From Labilibacter sediminis (GTDB lineage Bacteria; Bacteroidota; Bacteroidia; Bacteroidales; Marinilabiliaceae), in NCBI RefSeq assembly GCF_005877885.1, contig NZ_VCHY01000006.1, forward strand, positions 291,538-355,537: a stretch of 64,000 nt of DNA, written 5' to 3'. Shown one piece after another: positions 18,359 to 28,656 of the stretch (position 1 is the first letter of the stretch; every line of letters begins with the position of its first letter). The notes beneath the pieces are model-generated. The model was not told the origin of the DNA. It ran no database searches and saw only the letters and a list, made by a program, of their open reading frames with translations. The translations under genes were made by a program, and so were the position numbers.

Positions 18359-21244
18359 ATGCACCTGTTATTTAAATTCAGAAATGTTAAGTATGTTCTT
18401 CTTATAATTGCTGTTTCCTTTTGTTTGGTAGCTGAGTCTAAGGTAAATATAACCAGTATATTAAAAGATAAATATGGTGGTTTTAGTAAGAATTGGGCCA
18501 TTGACGTTGATCATAAGGGAATGATATACTGCGGTAACGAAGCAGGACTGTTAACATATGATGGTTTAAAATGGGAACTATATAAAGTTCCCGGAAACCT
18601 TAGTGTTCGGTCTGTAATGGTCGATGGAGACAGAATTTATACTGGATCCTTTGAGCAATTTGGTTATTGGGAAAAATCAGAGAAAGGTGTTCTGACATAC
18701 CATTCTTTGTCAGATTCAATTTTACGAAAAGATATTCATAATGATATGATTTGGAAAATAATTCCAAGTCTGCAAGGGGGGGTGATTTTTCAGTCCTTTA
18801 ATACCTTATTTGTATTCAATGGTAAGGAAGTTTCACAGTTAAATATAAGAGGTGGTATTATTTTTTTACTTAGGGTAAAAGATAAGCTGGTGGCCCAGAG
18901 AACTAAGGGGAATCTAATACAGTATAAAGACGGGAAGTTGTCCGATGTTGAAGGAAGTGAGATTCTTTATAATTCATATGTAAGGATGTTTCTTCCGTAT
19001 GGAGAGGATGCTTATCTTATAGGATCAGGTACTAAAGGACTTTATATTTGGGATCAGAAAAAGGGTTTTTATGAATGGAACTGTTCAGCCCAGGAGATTA
19101 TTAAAAATTATGAAATAAATGCCGGTTACTTTGACGGGCAAAACTACTATATCGCTACTCTTGATAATGGAGTGTTTGTTGTTAATAAAAAAGGAGAAAT
19201 TAAACATCACCTGAATATAGATAGTGGTCTTGAGAGTAATACCATTTTTGATGTCAGATGCGATAGTAAAGGCAGGTTATGGGTAGCACTGAACATGGGA
19301 TTGGCCATTGTTGAGTTTGATTTTCCAATTCATTATGTTACCAGCCGAACATCAAATTTAGGGGTCGTTCATGCGGCACAATTTCATGACAATAGATTTT
19401 ACCTGGGAACAAATCGTGGTCTTTATTATCATGATAATCCATTGTTTGAAGGAGATCATATACATTTAGATGACTTTAAAACGATTGACCAGCTAAAAGG
19501 TCATATTTGGTCTTTAAAAAGTAAAGATGAGCGCTTGCTATGTGGTCATAATTCTGGTTCTTATGAAATTTCCGGTAAAAATATTTCAAAGATCTCAAAG
19601 TTAGGAGGAGGTCAAAGTTTTGTGCCTTTTGTTATTAATAAAAGAGAGTATTTGCTGCAAAATACTTATACCTCATTGGCTTTGTTTGGAGAGAATTCAC
19701 AAAAATCATATGAGCTACAATATGTACTAAAAGGCTTTTTTGAACCTTCTCGGGATTTAGAAGTTGGCCTGGAAAATGATATTTGGGTTTCTCATGTTCG
19801 TCGTAAAGAGGTATTTAAAGTAAAAGTAGTTGATGAAAATAAACCTTTGCAAAAAACAAACTATGGCCGGGATAAAGGACTGCCTCAGGATTTTGGAAAC
19901 AGGGTTTGTAAGTTTGAAGATCGTATTGTGTTTTCAACGCAGGAAGGTTTATTTACTTACGATGAATTAAGAGATACTATAGTTAGCTACGATGATGTCA
20001 ATAGTCAGTTAGGTGAGTATGCTATTTCAAACAATATTGTAAAAACAGATTTCAATAAATATTGGTTTACCTTGCCTCCCAAAGCTGCTATGTTCGAGGT
20101 AAATGAAGACAAGATTAATAAGCTTTTCGAGTATTCGTTTAATGATCCATATAGTTCTCTCGACGAGAAATATCCTTTAATTGTACCCATAAATGATAGT
20201 ATTACGGTATTTGGTCTGGACAATGGTTTTGCCTTCTTTAATGAGAATACATATCATAGAACACAAGCGTCAGCAGATTCCATCTATTTTAAAAATATAC
20301 TTTATCGTATGCCACCTGGTAGTATAAAAAGTTTACAGTCACAAAAAACATTTAGTATTCCATATAGAAATAACCGGATTGTTTTTGAGTATATGTCTAT
20401 GGCTTCTGTTATAGGTGGTGTGAAATATGAATATATGCTTGAAGGTTTTGATAAGAAGTGGAAGGTTGGAAATAGAATAAATAGAAAAAGTTACGATCGT
20501 TTACCTTGGGGTACTTATAAGTTTAGGGTGAGAGGTGAAGATGAATATGGCAATAAGCTGGTGCCTGTTGAACAGATTTTTATTGTTGCTAAGCCTTTTT
20601 TTGCCCAAATATGGTTTATAGTTTTAAGTATACTTGTTTCAATAGCAGCTTCTGTGTTGCTGGTATTGGGAATATTTAGATATATCAAACATCAAAAGGA
20701 AATCCTTATTGTAGAGAAAAATAAGGAGTGGCAAATTAAACACGAGGAGCAGCAGCGTCGTAACCAGGAGAATCTTATTAAGTTGAAAAATGAGATGTTA
20801 CAGAAGGAGATTCAGCACCAAAGTACTGAATTAGCCAATAGAACCATTGCCACCATAAAAAGAAAAGATGTTTTAAATGAAGTGAAACAGGAAATTCTTA
20901 AGCAACAGGAACATTTAAAGTATAGTTATCCTGAAAAATACATGAATCGTATTATTAAAAAAATTGATCATAGTATTGAGGATGAGGATGATTGGAAGGT
21001 GTTTCGCTCTCATTTTGATTTAGCGCATGAAGATTTCTTTAAGCGGCTTAAACAGTCTTTTGACGAATTAACACCTAAGGATTTAAGATTATGTGCTTAT
21101 CTTAAAATGAATTTATCTACCAAAGAAATAGCTCCGTTAATGAATGTTTCACCCCGTAGCGTGGAAGTACATCGTTATAAAATACGAAAAAAATTGCAGC
21201 TCGATCCCAATGATAACCTAACTGAGTTTATGATATCCTTTTAA
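18359..21244 (+). CDS. Membrane-spanning propeller/Y_Y_Y/LuxR-type transcriptional regulator (copy 2)
   Basis: A 961-residue paralog of the preceding regulator with the same order: signal anchor (ending near AES), periplasmic propeller (MIYCGNEAGLLTYDGLKWELYKVP and further repeats), a well-conserved Y_Y_Y domain (YEYMLEGFDKKWKVGN...WGTYKFRVRGEDEYGN), a transmembrane helix (IWFIVLSILVSIAASVLLVLG, residues about 748-775), a coiled coil, and a C-terminal LuxR-type helix-turn-helix (LTPKDLRLCAYLKMNLSTKEIAPLMNVS...RSVEVHRYKIRKKLQL). Unlike copy 1, its Y_Y_Y domain keeps the canonical aromatic pattern. The 114-bp gap from copy 1 is long enough for a separate promoter. Likely regulates the surrounding PUL; the ligand is unknown. 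Confidence 0.9.
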   Translation: MHLLFKFRNVKYVLLIIAVSFCLVAESKVNITSILKDKYGGFSKNWAIDVDHKGMIYCGNEAGLLTYDGLKWELYKVPGNLSVRSVMVDGDRIYTGSFEQFGYWEKSEKGVLTYHSLSDSILRKDIHNDMIWKIIPSLQGGVIFQSFNTLFVFNGKEVSQLNIRGGIIFLLRVKDKLVAQRTKGNLIQYKDGKLSDVEGSEILYNSYVRMFLPYGEDAYLIGSGTKGLYIWDQKKGFYEWNCSAQEIIKNYEINAGYFDGQNYYIATLDNGVFVVNKKGEIKHHLNIDSGLESNTIFDVRCDSKGRLWVALNMGLAIVEFDFPIHYVTSRTSNLGVVHAAQFHDNRFYLGTNRGLYYHDNPLFEGDHIHLDDFKTIDQLKGHIWSLKSKDERLLCGHNSGSYEISGKNISKISKLGGGQSFVPFVINKREYLLQNTYTSLALFGENSQKSYELQYVLKGFFEPSRDLEVGLENDIWVSHVRRKEVFKVKVVDENKPLQKTNYGRDKGLPQDFGNRVCKFEDRIVFSTQEGLFTYDELRDTIVSYDDVNSQLGEYAISNNIVKTDFNKYWFTLPPKAAMFEVNEDKINKLFEYSFNDPYSSLDEKYPLIVPINDSITVFGLDNGFAFFNENTYHRTQASADSIYFKNILYRMPPGSIKSLQSQKTFSIPYRNNRIVFEYMSMASVIGGVKYEYMLEGFDKKWKVGNRINRKSYDRLPWGTYKFRVRGEDEYGNKLVPVEQIFIVAKPFFAQIWFIVLSILVSIAASVLLVLGIFRYIKHQKEILIVEKNKEWQIKHEEQQRRNQENLIKLKNEMLQKEIQHQSTELANRTIATIKRKDVLNEVKQEILKQQEHLKYSYPEKYMNRIIKKIDHSIEDEDDWKVFRSHFDLAHEDFFKRLKQSFDELTPKDLRLCAYLKMNLSTKEIAPLMNVSPRSVEVHRYKIRKKLQLDPNDNLTEFMISF

Positions 21245-21444
21245 TAAACAAAAGGGTATAACTGTCAGTGTTACAGGAATTATATGTGGTTTATAGTCCA
21301 CTTGTATGGTTAACATAGAGATGGTTTTTCAGGGATATTTAAGGAGTTGAAAGTGTTGTTGTAGTCAAATAATATATATCCATAGGCTTTTGTTATAGTT
21401 TCGAGGTTAAGAAACTATAAAATCATTGATATCAAAAGTCCGGT

Positions 21445-22866
21445 ATGATTACACACGTCAATTCTTATAAAAGAAAGTATAGAAATTTAGTTATTGTTTT
21501 ATGCTTATTGATAAGCATAAATGGCTTTTGCCAAAAAGCAGATAGTTCTGGTAGTAAACCTAATATTGTTCTTATCTATGTGGATGATATGGGATTTGGT
21601 GATGTTGGCTACAACGGAGCTAATGATGTTTTAACACCGAACATTGATGCACTTGCCAATAGAGGCGTAATTTTTAATCAGGGATATGTTTCTGCATCTG
21701 TATGTGCACCTTCCAGGGCAGGCTTATTAACAGGGATTTATCAACAAAAGTTTGGTTTAGGCGAAAACTGCAGTGCATCTGGCTGGCCTAATTCTGCCAT
21801 TTCACAAGGATCGGGTATACCAGATAGGCAAATAATTTTACCTGAGATTTTAAAGGATCATGGTTATCATACCGGAATGGTAGGTAAGTGGCATCTGGGT
21901 ATTGCAGAAACCAAAAGGCCCAATGCCAAAGGCTTCGATTATTTTTATGGTTTTCTCAATGGTTCTCACTCATATTATAAGTCAGATCTGGTATTCGGTT
22001 CAAAAAAAGGACATTGGCCTGTTTTTGAGAATAACAAAATGGTGCCGTTTGAAGGGTATCTAACAGATGTTTTTACGGAAAAGGCAACAGAGTTTATTCA
22101 ACAAAGTCACGATGAACCTTTCTTTTTATATGTAGCCTATAATGCTGTGCATCACCCATGGGAAGTGCCGGATGAGTATTTAGAAAGGTTAAGTCATATA
22201 AAGTTAGAAAACAGAAGAAAGTTTGCCGGTATGGTGTTAGCCCTTGATGATGGTGTGGGGCGTATAGTTGAAACATTAAAAGATAAGGGTATTAGCGATA
22301 ATACTGTCATCATATTTATTAGTGATAACGGATCGCCAAGTGGCCAGGCAAAAGGTGGAGCTGAAGGTGATTTTATGTCTTCTACAGGAGGGTTAAGAGG
22401 ATGGAAGGGGGATACCTACGAGGGAGGTATTCGTGTCCCTTTTGTTATTAACTGGCCCGGTGTTTTACTATCAGGTCAAAAATATCCGCATCCGGTAAGT
22501 AATCTTGATATTCTTCCAACGATAACATCTTATCTAAATATTCAACTTAAATACCAGGTTGATGGTGTGAACCTGCTTCCATATGTACAAAGTAACATAG
22601 ATGATGTTCCACACGATGTGCTTTACTGGCGACGAGATGATGATTATGCCATTAGAAAAGGAAACTGGAAATTGTGTTGGAACGATAGAGGTGCTACTAC
22701 AAAAGGTTCAGCCGAGCTGTACAATTTAGAAGAGGATCCTTTTGAGGAGGTGAATTTAGTAACTGAGTTTCCTGAGCTGGCGCGCGAATTACAAGTATGT
22801 TTTGATATGTGGGATAGTAAACTGCCTGATTCGAAATGGTGGGGAGCCCCGATTAATAGAAAATAA
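21445..22866 (+). CDS. Family S1 sulfatase (periplasmic)
   Basis: A 473-residue sulfatase. An unusually basic N terminus (VNSYKRKYRN) precedes the hydrophobic signal core ending at GFCQ. Blocks: IYVDDMGFGDVGYNG, formylglycine precursor C87 in VCAPSRAGLLTG, GKWHLG, FDYFYGFLNGSHSYY, NAVHHPWE, FISDNGSP, RGWKGDTYEGGIRVPF, YWRRDDDYAIRKGNWKLCWND. The last blocks closely match the sulfatase at 30271 (YWRYQDDYAYRKGDWKLTWND), so these two are paralogs. It lies 200 bp after the regulator pair and 20 bp before the next sulfatase, with which it is probably cotranscribed. Confidence 0.94.
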   Translation: MITHVNSYKRKYRNLVIVLCLLISINGFCQKADSSGSKPNIVLIYVDDMGFGDVGYNGANDVLTPNIDALANRGVIFNQGYVSASVCAPSRAGLLTGIYQQKFGLGENCSASGWPNSAISQGSGIPDRQIILPEILKDHGYHTGMVGKWHLGIAETKRPNAKGFDYFYGFLNGSHSYYKSDLVFGSKKGHWPVFENNKMVPFEGYLTDVFTEKATEFIQQSHDEPFFLYVAYNAVHHPWEVPDEYLERLSHIKLENRRKFAGMVLALDDGVGRIVETLKDKGISDNTVIIFISDNGSPSGQAKGGAEGDFMSSTGGLRGWKGDTYEGGIRVPFVINWPGVLLSGQKYPHPVSNLDILPTITSYLNIQLKYQVDGVNLLPYVQSNIDDVPHDVLYWRRDDDYAIRKGNWKLCWNDRGATTKGSAELYNLEEDPFEEVNLVTEFPELARELQVCFDMWDSKLPDSKWWGAPINRK

Positions 22867-22886
22867 ACCAATTAATAATATAATTT

Positions 22887-24479
22887 ATGATTCAAAGAAA
22901 ATCAGTAACAGCTTTATTTGCAGGTTTGCTTACACTGTTGATGTCTTGTCAGCAACCTGCAGAAAAACAATCTAATAGTAAAAAGCCCAATATCGTATTT
23001 ATCTTTAGCGATGATCATGCCTATCAGGCTATAAGTGCATACGGTGGTATGTTAAAAGATTATGCACCTACCCCAAATATCGATAAAATAGCAGATCAGG
23101 GGATGAGATTTGATAGATGTTTGGTTACAAACTCAATTTGTGGTCCGTCACGTGCGACCATTTTATCAGGAATGTATGGTCATTTAAATGGGTTTGTTTC
23201 TAATGAAGGAGGTACAAAATTTGATGGTAGTCAGGTTACTTTTCCAAAAGAATTACAAAAAGCAGGATATAAAACTGGTATAGTGGGAAAATGGCACCTG
23301 GGTTCTGAGCCTACAGGTTTTGATTATTGGGAAGTGCTTCCGGGACAAGGTTTTTATTATAATCCTGAATTCAGAACACCGGAAGGAGTGCATACTGAAA
23401 CAGGTTATGTAACCGAGATAATTACAGAAAAAGCACTTAAGTATATTAAAGAGGCTAAGACTGAGGATAAACCATTTATGCTTATGATGCAGCACAAAGC
23501 CCCACATAGAGAATGGGAGCCGGGGCCTAAAGAGTTAACTTTGTATAAAGATGTAACTTTTCCTGAACCGGAAACATTATTCGATAATTATGAGAATAGA
23601 GGAAGAGCTGCCAAAGAGCAAGATATGTCCATTGAAATCACTATGCGTCTAGACCGTGACCTAAAGCTATTCGAAAATGAAAAATTAGGTACAACAGCAA
23701 GGTTGAATGAGGAGCAAGAAAAGGCTTGGGATGTGGTATATGATCCTATTATTAAGAAGTTTCGTGAAGATAAGCTTGAAGGCAAGGAGTTAGTTAGTTT
23801 TAAGTATCAGCGTTATATGCAGGATTATTTAGCGTGTATTGCCAGTGTTGATAAAAGTGTAGGAGAGGTTTTAAATTATTTAAAAGCAGAAGGGCTTGAG
23901 GAAAATACCATCGTTATTTATTCTTCTGATCAAGGGTTTTATTTGGGAGAACATGGGTGGTTCGATAAGCGCTTTATGTATGAGGAATCCTTGCGTACTC
24001 CTTTGTTAGTCAAATGGCCCGGAGTAACAAAACCTGGAAGTGTTAATGCTGATTTGGTGTCCAATCTTGATTTTGCTCAAACCTTTTTGGATATAGCTCA
24101 AGCTCCTGCTCCTGCAGAAATGCAAGGACGTAGTATTGTGCCAGTATTAAAAAGTGAAACACCAGAAGATTGGCGCCAGGAACACTATTATCATTATTAC
24201 GAATATCCAAGCTGGCATATGGTTAAACGCCATTATGGAATTACTACACGGAATTATAAACTAATGCATTTCTATCATGATGTAGATGAGTGGGAAATGT
24301 ATGATACGCAAAATGATCCGCAGGAGTTAAATAATATATATGGCGATGAAGCGTATACAGAGGTGCAAAAAGATTTACACGAAAGATTAGAGAAGTTAAG
24401 GATACAATACAAAGATTCAGATGAGCTTACACAAGCTTATTTAGAAAAGTCTTTAAAAAGATTAAGACATATGAAGTAA
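22887..24479 (+). CDS. Lipoprotein family S1 sulfatase (S1_11-like), second copy
   Basis: A 530-residue sulfatase with lipobox C21 (LLMSC). Catalytic blocks: [14 protein letters not shown], formylglycine precursor C85 in [70 protein letters not shown]. Strong similarity to the sulfatase at 11367 throughout, and to the S1_11 group that includes GlcNAc-6-sulfatases (from memory). The C terminus is about 15 residues longer than its paralog and ends in a basic helix. A clear terminator follows at 24482. Confidence 0.93.
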   Translation: MIQRKSVTALFAGLLTLLMSCQQPAEKQSNSKKPNIVFIFSDDHAYQAISAYGGMLKDYAPTPNIDKIADQGMRFDRCLVTNSICGPSRATILSGMYGHLNGFVSNEGGTKFDGSQVTFPKELQKAGYKTGIVGKWHLGSEPTGFDYWEVLPGQGFYYNPEFRTPEGVHTETGYVTEIITEKALKYIKEAKTEDKPFMLMMQHKAPHREWEPGPKELTLYKDVTFPEPETLFDNYENRGRAAKEQDMSIEITMRLDRDLKLFENEKLGTTARLNEEQEKAWDVVYDPIIKKFREDKLEGKELVSFKYQRYMQDYLACIASVDKSVGEVLNYLKAEGLEENTIVIYSSDQGFYLGEHGWFDKRFMYEESLRTPLLVKWPGVTKPGSVNADLVSNLDFAQTFLDIAQAPAPAEMQGRSIVPVLKSETPEDWRQEHYYHYYEYPSWHMVKRHYGITTRNYKLMHFYHDVDEWEMYDTQNDPQELNNIYGDEAYTEVQKDLHERLEKLRIQYKDSDELTQAYLEKSLKRLRHMK

Positions 24480-24481
24480 TA

Positions 24482-24527
24482 AAACTGGAGGCAACTGAGA
24501 TTAATTTAATCTCAGTGCCTCAGTTTT
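24482..24527 (+). terminator. Intrinsic terminator after the two-sulfatase unit
   Basis: A long, nearly perfect hairpin: AAACTG-AGGCA-CTGAGATTA pairs with TAATCTCAG-TGCCT-CAGTTTT around a very short loop. It starts 2 bp after the sulfatase stop codon and ends in TTTT. Confidence 0.85.
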
Positions 24528-24672
24528 AAAATCGCTTATCATATAGGTGATTAGTTACCGGATAAAAATTTATAGGATATTATCCACCAATATCAGTGGG
24601 GACTTTTTAGGTCAGTATGAAAACATAATAATTCCATTACCAATTTACCATCAATATTATAACATTGAATTC

Positions 24673-26562
24673 ATGAAAACACAAAGAAATATATTTGTAA
24701 TTCTTTTCATACTTACATTGATAGGGTGCCATAAATCAGCTTCTGTTTTCAAGCCCAATCATGAGTCTTTAACCAGTAATTATACTTACCCGGAATGGTT
24801 TTGCGATGCAAAGTTCGGAATATATACGCATTGGGGACCGTCAACTTACGCAAATCAATACAACGAAAGAATATTTGGCTGGTACGGACGTTTAATGTAC
24901 GACTCAGTTCATCCTGCATTTAAATACCATCAAAAACACTTCGGAAATCAACACCAGTTTGGATATAAGGATATTATAAAAAAATTTACAGCAGAGAAAT
25001 TTAATGCTGAAGAATGGGCGAAACAGTTTGCCGATGCAGGAGCAAAATTTGCAGGGCCAGTAGCAGTACATCACGATAATTTTTTAATGTGGAAAAGTGA
25101 TATCTCACCTTGGAATGCACATAATATTGGTCCGCAAAGAGATATAACTGCAGAACTTGAAAAAGCAATTAGAGCACAAGGCATGAAGTTTATGGGATCA
25201 TTTCACCACGGATTCACTTATCGTTTCTTTGAAAATGCTTATCTGTATGATGGGGCAGAGGCTCCATTGCTTTATGGTCCTGAAAGACAAGGTATGCCTA
25301 AAAAAACAAGAGATACAAAAGAGTGGAAAGCTATACCACGTGATTTTCAGGAATCCTTCTTGGCTAAGGTACAGGAGTTTACCAAAAAATACCAGCCCGA
25401 TTTAATTTATTACGACTTTGGTATGGGGTGGCACGATGAAGATATCAAGAATAAAATGTATGCTGATTACTACAATGAAGGATTACCATTAGGACAGCAT
25501 AGAACAGTAGCACAAAAGCAAAGAGAAGGACAGCAATTATTTTATTCAACATTAGATTTAGAAAGAGGGCGTATGGCTTTCTTAACAGAATATCCATGGT
25601 TAACAGATGACTCTCCTGGTTCTTGGTTTTATTATCCCAACACGAAGCTTCAAACAGCCAATACCATGATTGATCGTTTTGTTGATATTGTTTCTAAAAA
25701 TGGATGTCTACTCCTAAATATAGGACCTGATCACGAAGGAGTTATTCCTGAAGCATATGCCCATATTCTAAAGGAGTATGGCAAATGGTTAAAAGTAAAT
25801 GGAGAAGCAATTTATAATACACGTCCATGGTTCACCTTTGGTGAAGGAGAAACAAAAAACACCTTGGGACATCATGGTGCAGCCAATTCTGCATCAGGCA
25901 AAGCCAAAGGGTATTCATCGAAGGATATTAGATATACAAGGTCAAAAGATGGAAAAACATTATACGCATTCCTTTTAGATTGGCCTACAGGTGACGATGT
26001 CGTACTTAAATCTGTATTGGCTGGTAATACAAACAATTATAAAGCTGAATTACTAGGCTATGGTGAATTACTGGTTGGTAAAGATGCAAATGATTGCTTA
26101 CTGTTGGATTTTGAAAACATTCAACCCAAAGATGTAGAGAGTGATCACGCTTACTGTGTTAAGATTACTGGTGATGGTTTAGATTGGCATCCCCAGGGGC
26201 ATTACTGGTTGCCATCGACAATTAAACTTAACTGGGAAAAAGATACAAAAAAGCAATTGTTGACAAGTAGTTTTGATGTTATTTACCCACAGCGTAATTA
26301 TGAATTGGTTCTAAATTGTCAATGTGTTGAAGATGCTGAAGTTGGCATTAAAATCATAAAAGGCAATCAGGTCATAAAGGAATTTTCGAGTGTTTTAAAG
26401 GCCTGTAATACTCCACAATTACAAGCAGTTGGTTTAATTCCGTTTAAAACCAAAGGCAATTACAAAGTTCAGGTTACTTCTGTAAAAGGTACAATCTTAA
26501 GCAACTCATTACTTGCAGTAACCAGAGATGAAACGATTTTAAAAACAGGTGCTCCTATCTAA
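24673..26562 (+). CDS. GH29 alpha-L-fucosidase (lipoprotein)
   Basis: A 629-residue family GH29 exo-alpha-L-fucosidase. The start is set at the ATG at 24673 because it gives a lipoprotein signal (FILTLIGC); the open frame extends upstream to a GTG at 24547, but that extension encodes no signal peptide. Family blocks: WFCDAKFGIYTHWGPSTYAN, GWYGRLMY, WAKQFADAGAKFAGPVAVHHDNFLMW, FMGSFHHGF and the nucleophile D248 in DLIYYDFGMGW, then NGCLLLNIGPDHEGVIP. Residues beyond about 420 form beta-sandwich accessory regions. It cleaves terminal alpha-L-fucose, which points to a fucose-containing glycan as the PUL substrate. The GH43-like gene follows after 11 bp. Confidence 0.93.
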   Translation: MKTQRNIFVILFILTLIGCHKSASVFKPNHESLTSNYTYPEWFCDAKFGIYTHWGPSTYANQYNERIFGWYGRLMYDSVHPAFKYHQKHFGNQHQFGYKDIIKKFTAEKFNAEEWAKQFADAGAKFAGPVAVHHDNFLMWKSDISPWNAHNIGPQRDITAELEKAIRAQGMKFMGSFHHGFTYRFFENAYLYDGAEAPLLYGPERQGMPKKTRDTKEWKAIPRDFQESFLAKVQEFTKKYQPDLIYYDFGMGWHDEDIKNKMYADYYNEGLPLGQHRTVAQKQREGQQLFYSTLDLERGRMAFLTEYPWLTDDSPGSWFYYPNTKLQTANTMIDRFVDIVSKNGCLLLNIGPDHEGVIPEAYAHILKEYGKWLKVNGEAIYNTRPWFTFGEGETKNTLGHHGAANSASGKAKGYSSKDIRYTRSKDGKTLYAFLLDWPTGDDVVLKSVLAGNTNNYKAELLGYGELLVGKDANDCLLLDFENIQPKDVESDHAYCVKITGDGLDWHPQGHYWLPSTIKLNWEKDTKKQLLTSSFDVIYPQRNYELVLNCQCVEDAEVGIKIIKGNQVIKEFSSVLKACNTPQLQAVGLIPFKTKGNYKVQVTSVKGTILSNSLLAVTRDETILKTGAPI

Positions 26563-26573
26563 TTTTTATACAA

Positions 26574-28499
26574 ATGATATCTGCTAAAAATATATGTAAA
26601 GTTTTTTGCCTAATCCTAATTGGGGGCGCAAACATTTTGTTCGTAAATGGTCAATCAACATGGTGTAATCCTGTTGATGTAGATTATCAGTATGGAGAGT
26701 TAATACCTAAAAATAGATCTAATTTTAAAGATCATCCTACTATTATAGCAAGAGGGAGTGCCGATCCTGTTTTTATCAATCATCAGGTGAATGGTAAACA
26801 CGAAGCCTATTATCTATTTTCAACATCGGCTCGTGGTTATTGGCGATCTACAGATTTAGTAAATTGGGAGCGAATACACCCCAAAGGATCCTGGCCAGTA
26901 AGTTATTTTAAAACCAAAACTACCTCTACCCATACAGAACAATGGAATGGAGGAGAATTGTATTATAAAGATATGATTGCACCAGCAGCTATCTCAGCGA
27001 AAGATACTCTTTTTCTTTTGCCTTCCAGTAGAGCGGGTAAATCAACGGTTTTTTATAGTACAGATCCTGCCAGTGGAGAGTGGGCCGTTTATGAGGAGTC
27101 TTTAACCTTTCCAACACATGCTGATGGTAATATATGGGATCCGGGTTTATATCACGAAAAAGAAGAAGATCAGTGGTATATTTATTGGGGATCTTCAAAT
27201 TTGTTTCCTCTCTATGGTACCAAACTAAAGAGCAATACCGAAAAACAATCCCATTTGGATTTAGATCCCCGTATTAAATCTATGATTTACTTGTATCCCG
27301 ATCAGCATGGGTGGGAACGTTTTGGGAAAGACCATACTTCAAAAATGCATCCTTATATCGAAGGGCCTGAAGTGGATAAATATAAAGATACCTATTACCT
27401 AACGTATGCAGGTCCTGGTACTAGTCAAAATGTGTATGGCAATGGTGTATACACAAGCAAAAGTGCTTTAGGGCCATGGGAGTATGCTTCAAATAACCCA
27501 ATAGCCTATAAGCCCGGAGGCTTTCTGAATGGGGCAGGACATGGAAACCTTTTTCAGGATAAATATGGAAATTATTGGAATACAGGAACAACATGGATAG
27601 GTGTTAATTGGGTTTTTGAAAGACGTATGATTATGCTACCTGCTACCTTCGATGATGATGGTTTATTATATGCGAATAGCCGTTTTGCTGATTTTCCTCA
27701 TTATGAAGCTAGTGCAAAGTGGGATAAAACGACAGATTTATTTACTGGCTGGATGCTTTTATCCTATAATAAACCAGTGACAACTTCCTCCAGTAGGAGT
27801 GAAGATTTAAAAGGGAGTTACCTTACTGATGAAAACCCACGTTCGTTTTGGGTTGCCAATGAAAATAAAAAAGGAGAAACAGCCATTATAGACTTGGAGA
27901 ATGAATATGATATTAAGGCATTTCAGATTAACTATGCCGATTATCTACAGCACGACTTAAAATTGTTTGCACCTTATCCAACCAGAGGTGATTTTCAGAA
28001 ACATGCAAATCAAACCTATACCCATTATAAAATGTATGCATCTGAGGATGGGAGAACATGGATCAAAATTGGAGATAATTCTCATGAGAAGATCAATCGA
28101 TCTAACCCTTATATAGAGCTCGATAATCCAATAAAAGCCCGGTATATAAAATTTGAGAATATACATGTGGCCACTGATAATTTAGCTGTTTCTGATATTA
28201 GAATTTTTGGCTATGGTCAAGGTAAAGTACCAATAGGTTCAAACATTACAGAACTTAAAAGACATGAGGATGAAAGAAATGCAACGGTTAAATGGGAGAA
28301 AGTTGAAGGAGCAGTTGGGTATAATATTTTGTGGGGAATAGCTCCCGATAAGCTTTATTCCTGCTATCAGGTATGGGCAGATCAACCTTGTGAAAAAGAA
28401 ATTAGAGCATTAAATATTCAACAAGATTACTATTTTGCCATAGAAGTATTTAACGAAAATGGAGTGTCTGAAATTTCAGAGCCACAAAAATGCAAATAA
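26574..28499 (+). CDS. GH43-like glycoside hydrolase with F5/8-type C and fibronectin III domains
   Basis: A 641-residue secreted enzyme with signal peptide ending near FVNGQ. The N-terminal five-bladed propeller (residues about 30-410) has the three acidic positions of GH43-type enzymes: D64 in GSADPVF, D189 in GNIWDPGLY, and E263 in YIEGPEV. Residues about 415-555 resemble a F5/8-type C (discoidin, CBM32-like) domain (KPVTTSSSRSEDLKGSYLTDENPRSFW...YIKFENIHVA...DIRIFG). The last 85 residues look like fibronectin III. Family members remove xylose, arabinose or galactose. It is 11 bp downstream of the GH29 gene, so the pair is a cassette that probably trims side chains. Confidence 0.82.
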   Translation: MISAKNICKVFCLILIGGANILFVNGQSTWCNPVDVDYQYGELIPKNRSNFKDHPTIIARGSADPVFINHQVNGKHEAYYLFSTSARGYWRSTDLVNWERIHPKGSWPVSYFKTKTTSTHTEQWNGGELYYKDMIAPAAISAKDTLFLLPSSRAGKSTVFYSTDPASGEWAVYEESLTFPTHADGNIWDPGLYHEKEEDQWYIYWGSSNLFPLYGTKLKSNTEKQSHLDLDPRIKSMIYLYPDQHGWERFGKDHTSKMHPYIEGPEVDKYKDTYYLTYAGPGTSQNVYGNGVYTSKSALGPWEYASNNPIAYKPGGFLNGAGHGNLFQDKYGNYWNTGTTWIGVNWVFERRMIMLPATFDDDGLLYANSRFADFPHYEASAKWDKTTDLFTGWMLLSYNKPVTTSSSRSEDLKGSYLTDENPRSFWVANENKKGETAIIDLENEYDIKAFQINYADYLQHDLKLFAPYPTRGDFQKHANQTYTHYKMYASEDGRTWIKIGDNSHEKINRSNPYIELDNPIKARYIKFENIHVATDNLAVSDIRIFGYGQGKVPIGSNITELKRHEDERNATVKWEKVEGAVGYNILWGIAPDKLYSCYQVWADQPCEKEIRALNIQQDYYFAIEVFNENGVSEISEPQKCK

Positions 28500-28509
28500 A
28501 ACTAATAAC

Positions 28510-28541
28510 CTCAGTTCGACATAAAATATAATCGAACTGAG
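28510..28541 (+). terminator. Short palindrome after the GH29-GH43 cassette
   Basis: CTCAGTTCGA (28510-28519) and TCGAACTGAG (28532-28541) pair perfectly around 12 nt. It begins 10 bp after the GH43 stop codon, so it can serve as a terminator. Its sequence resembles the ends of the inverted-repeat element at 12921. Confidence 0.55.
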
Positions 28542-28656
28542 TTTACTATTAAAAAAGAATAGATTCTTTTAACAAAGCATACGCACGCTATTAAAATACA
28601 TAAGTTTTAAGCTAAGCTTTTGATTGGAATGGGGGGTATGGAAAAAACTTTAAAGA

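Noticed and set aside
24547..24672. Upstream GTG extension of the GH29 gene
   Set aside because: The extension crosses the probable promoter region and hides the lipoprotein signal that starts at 24673.
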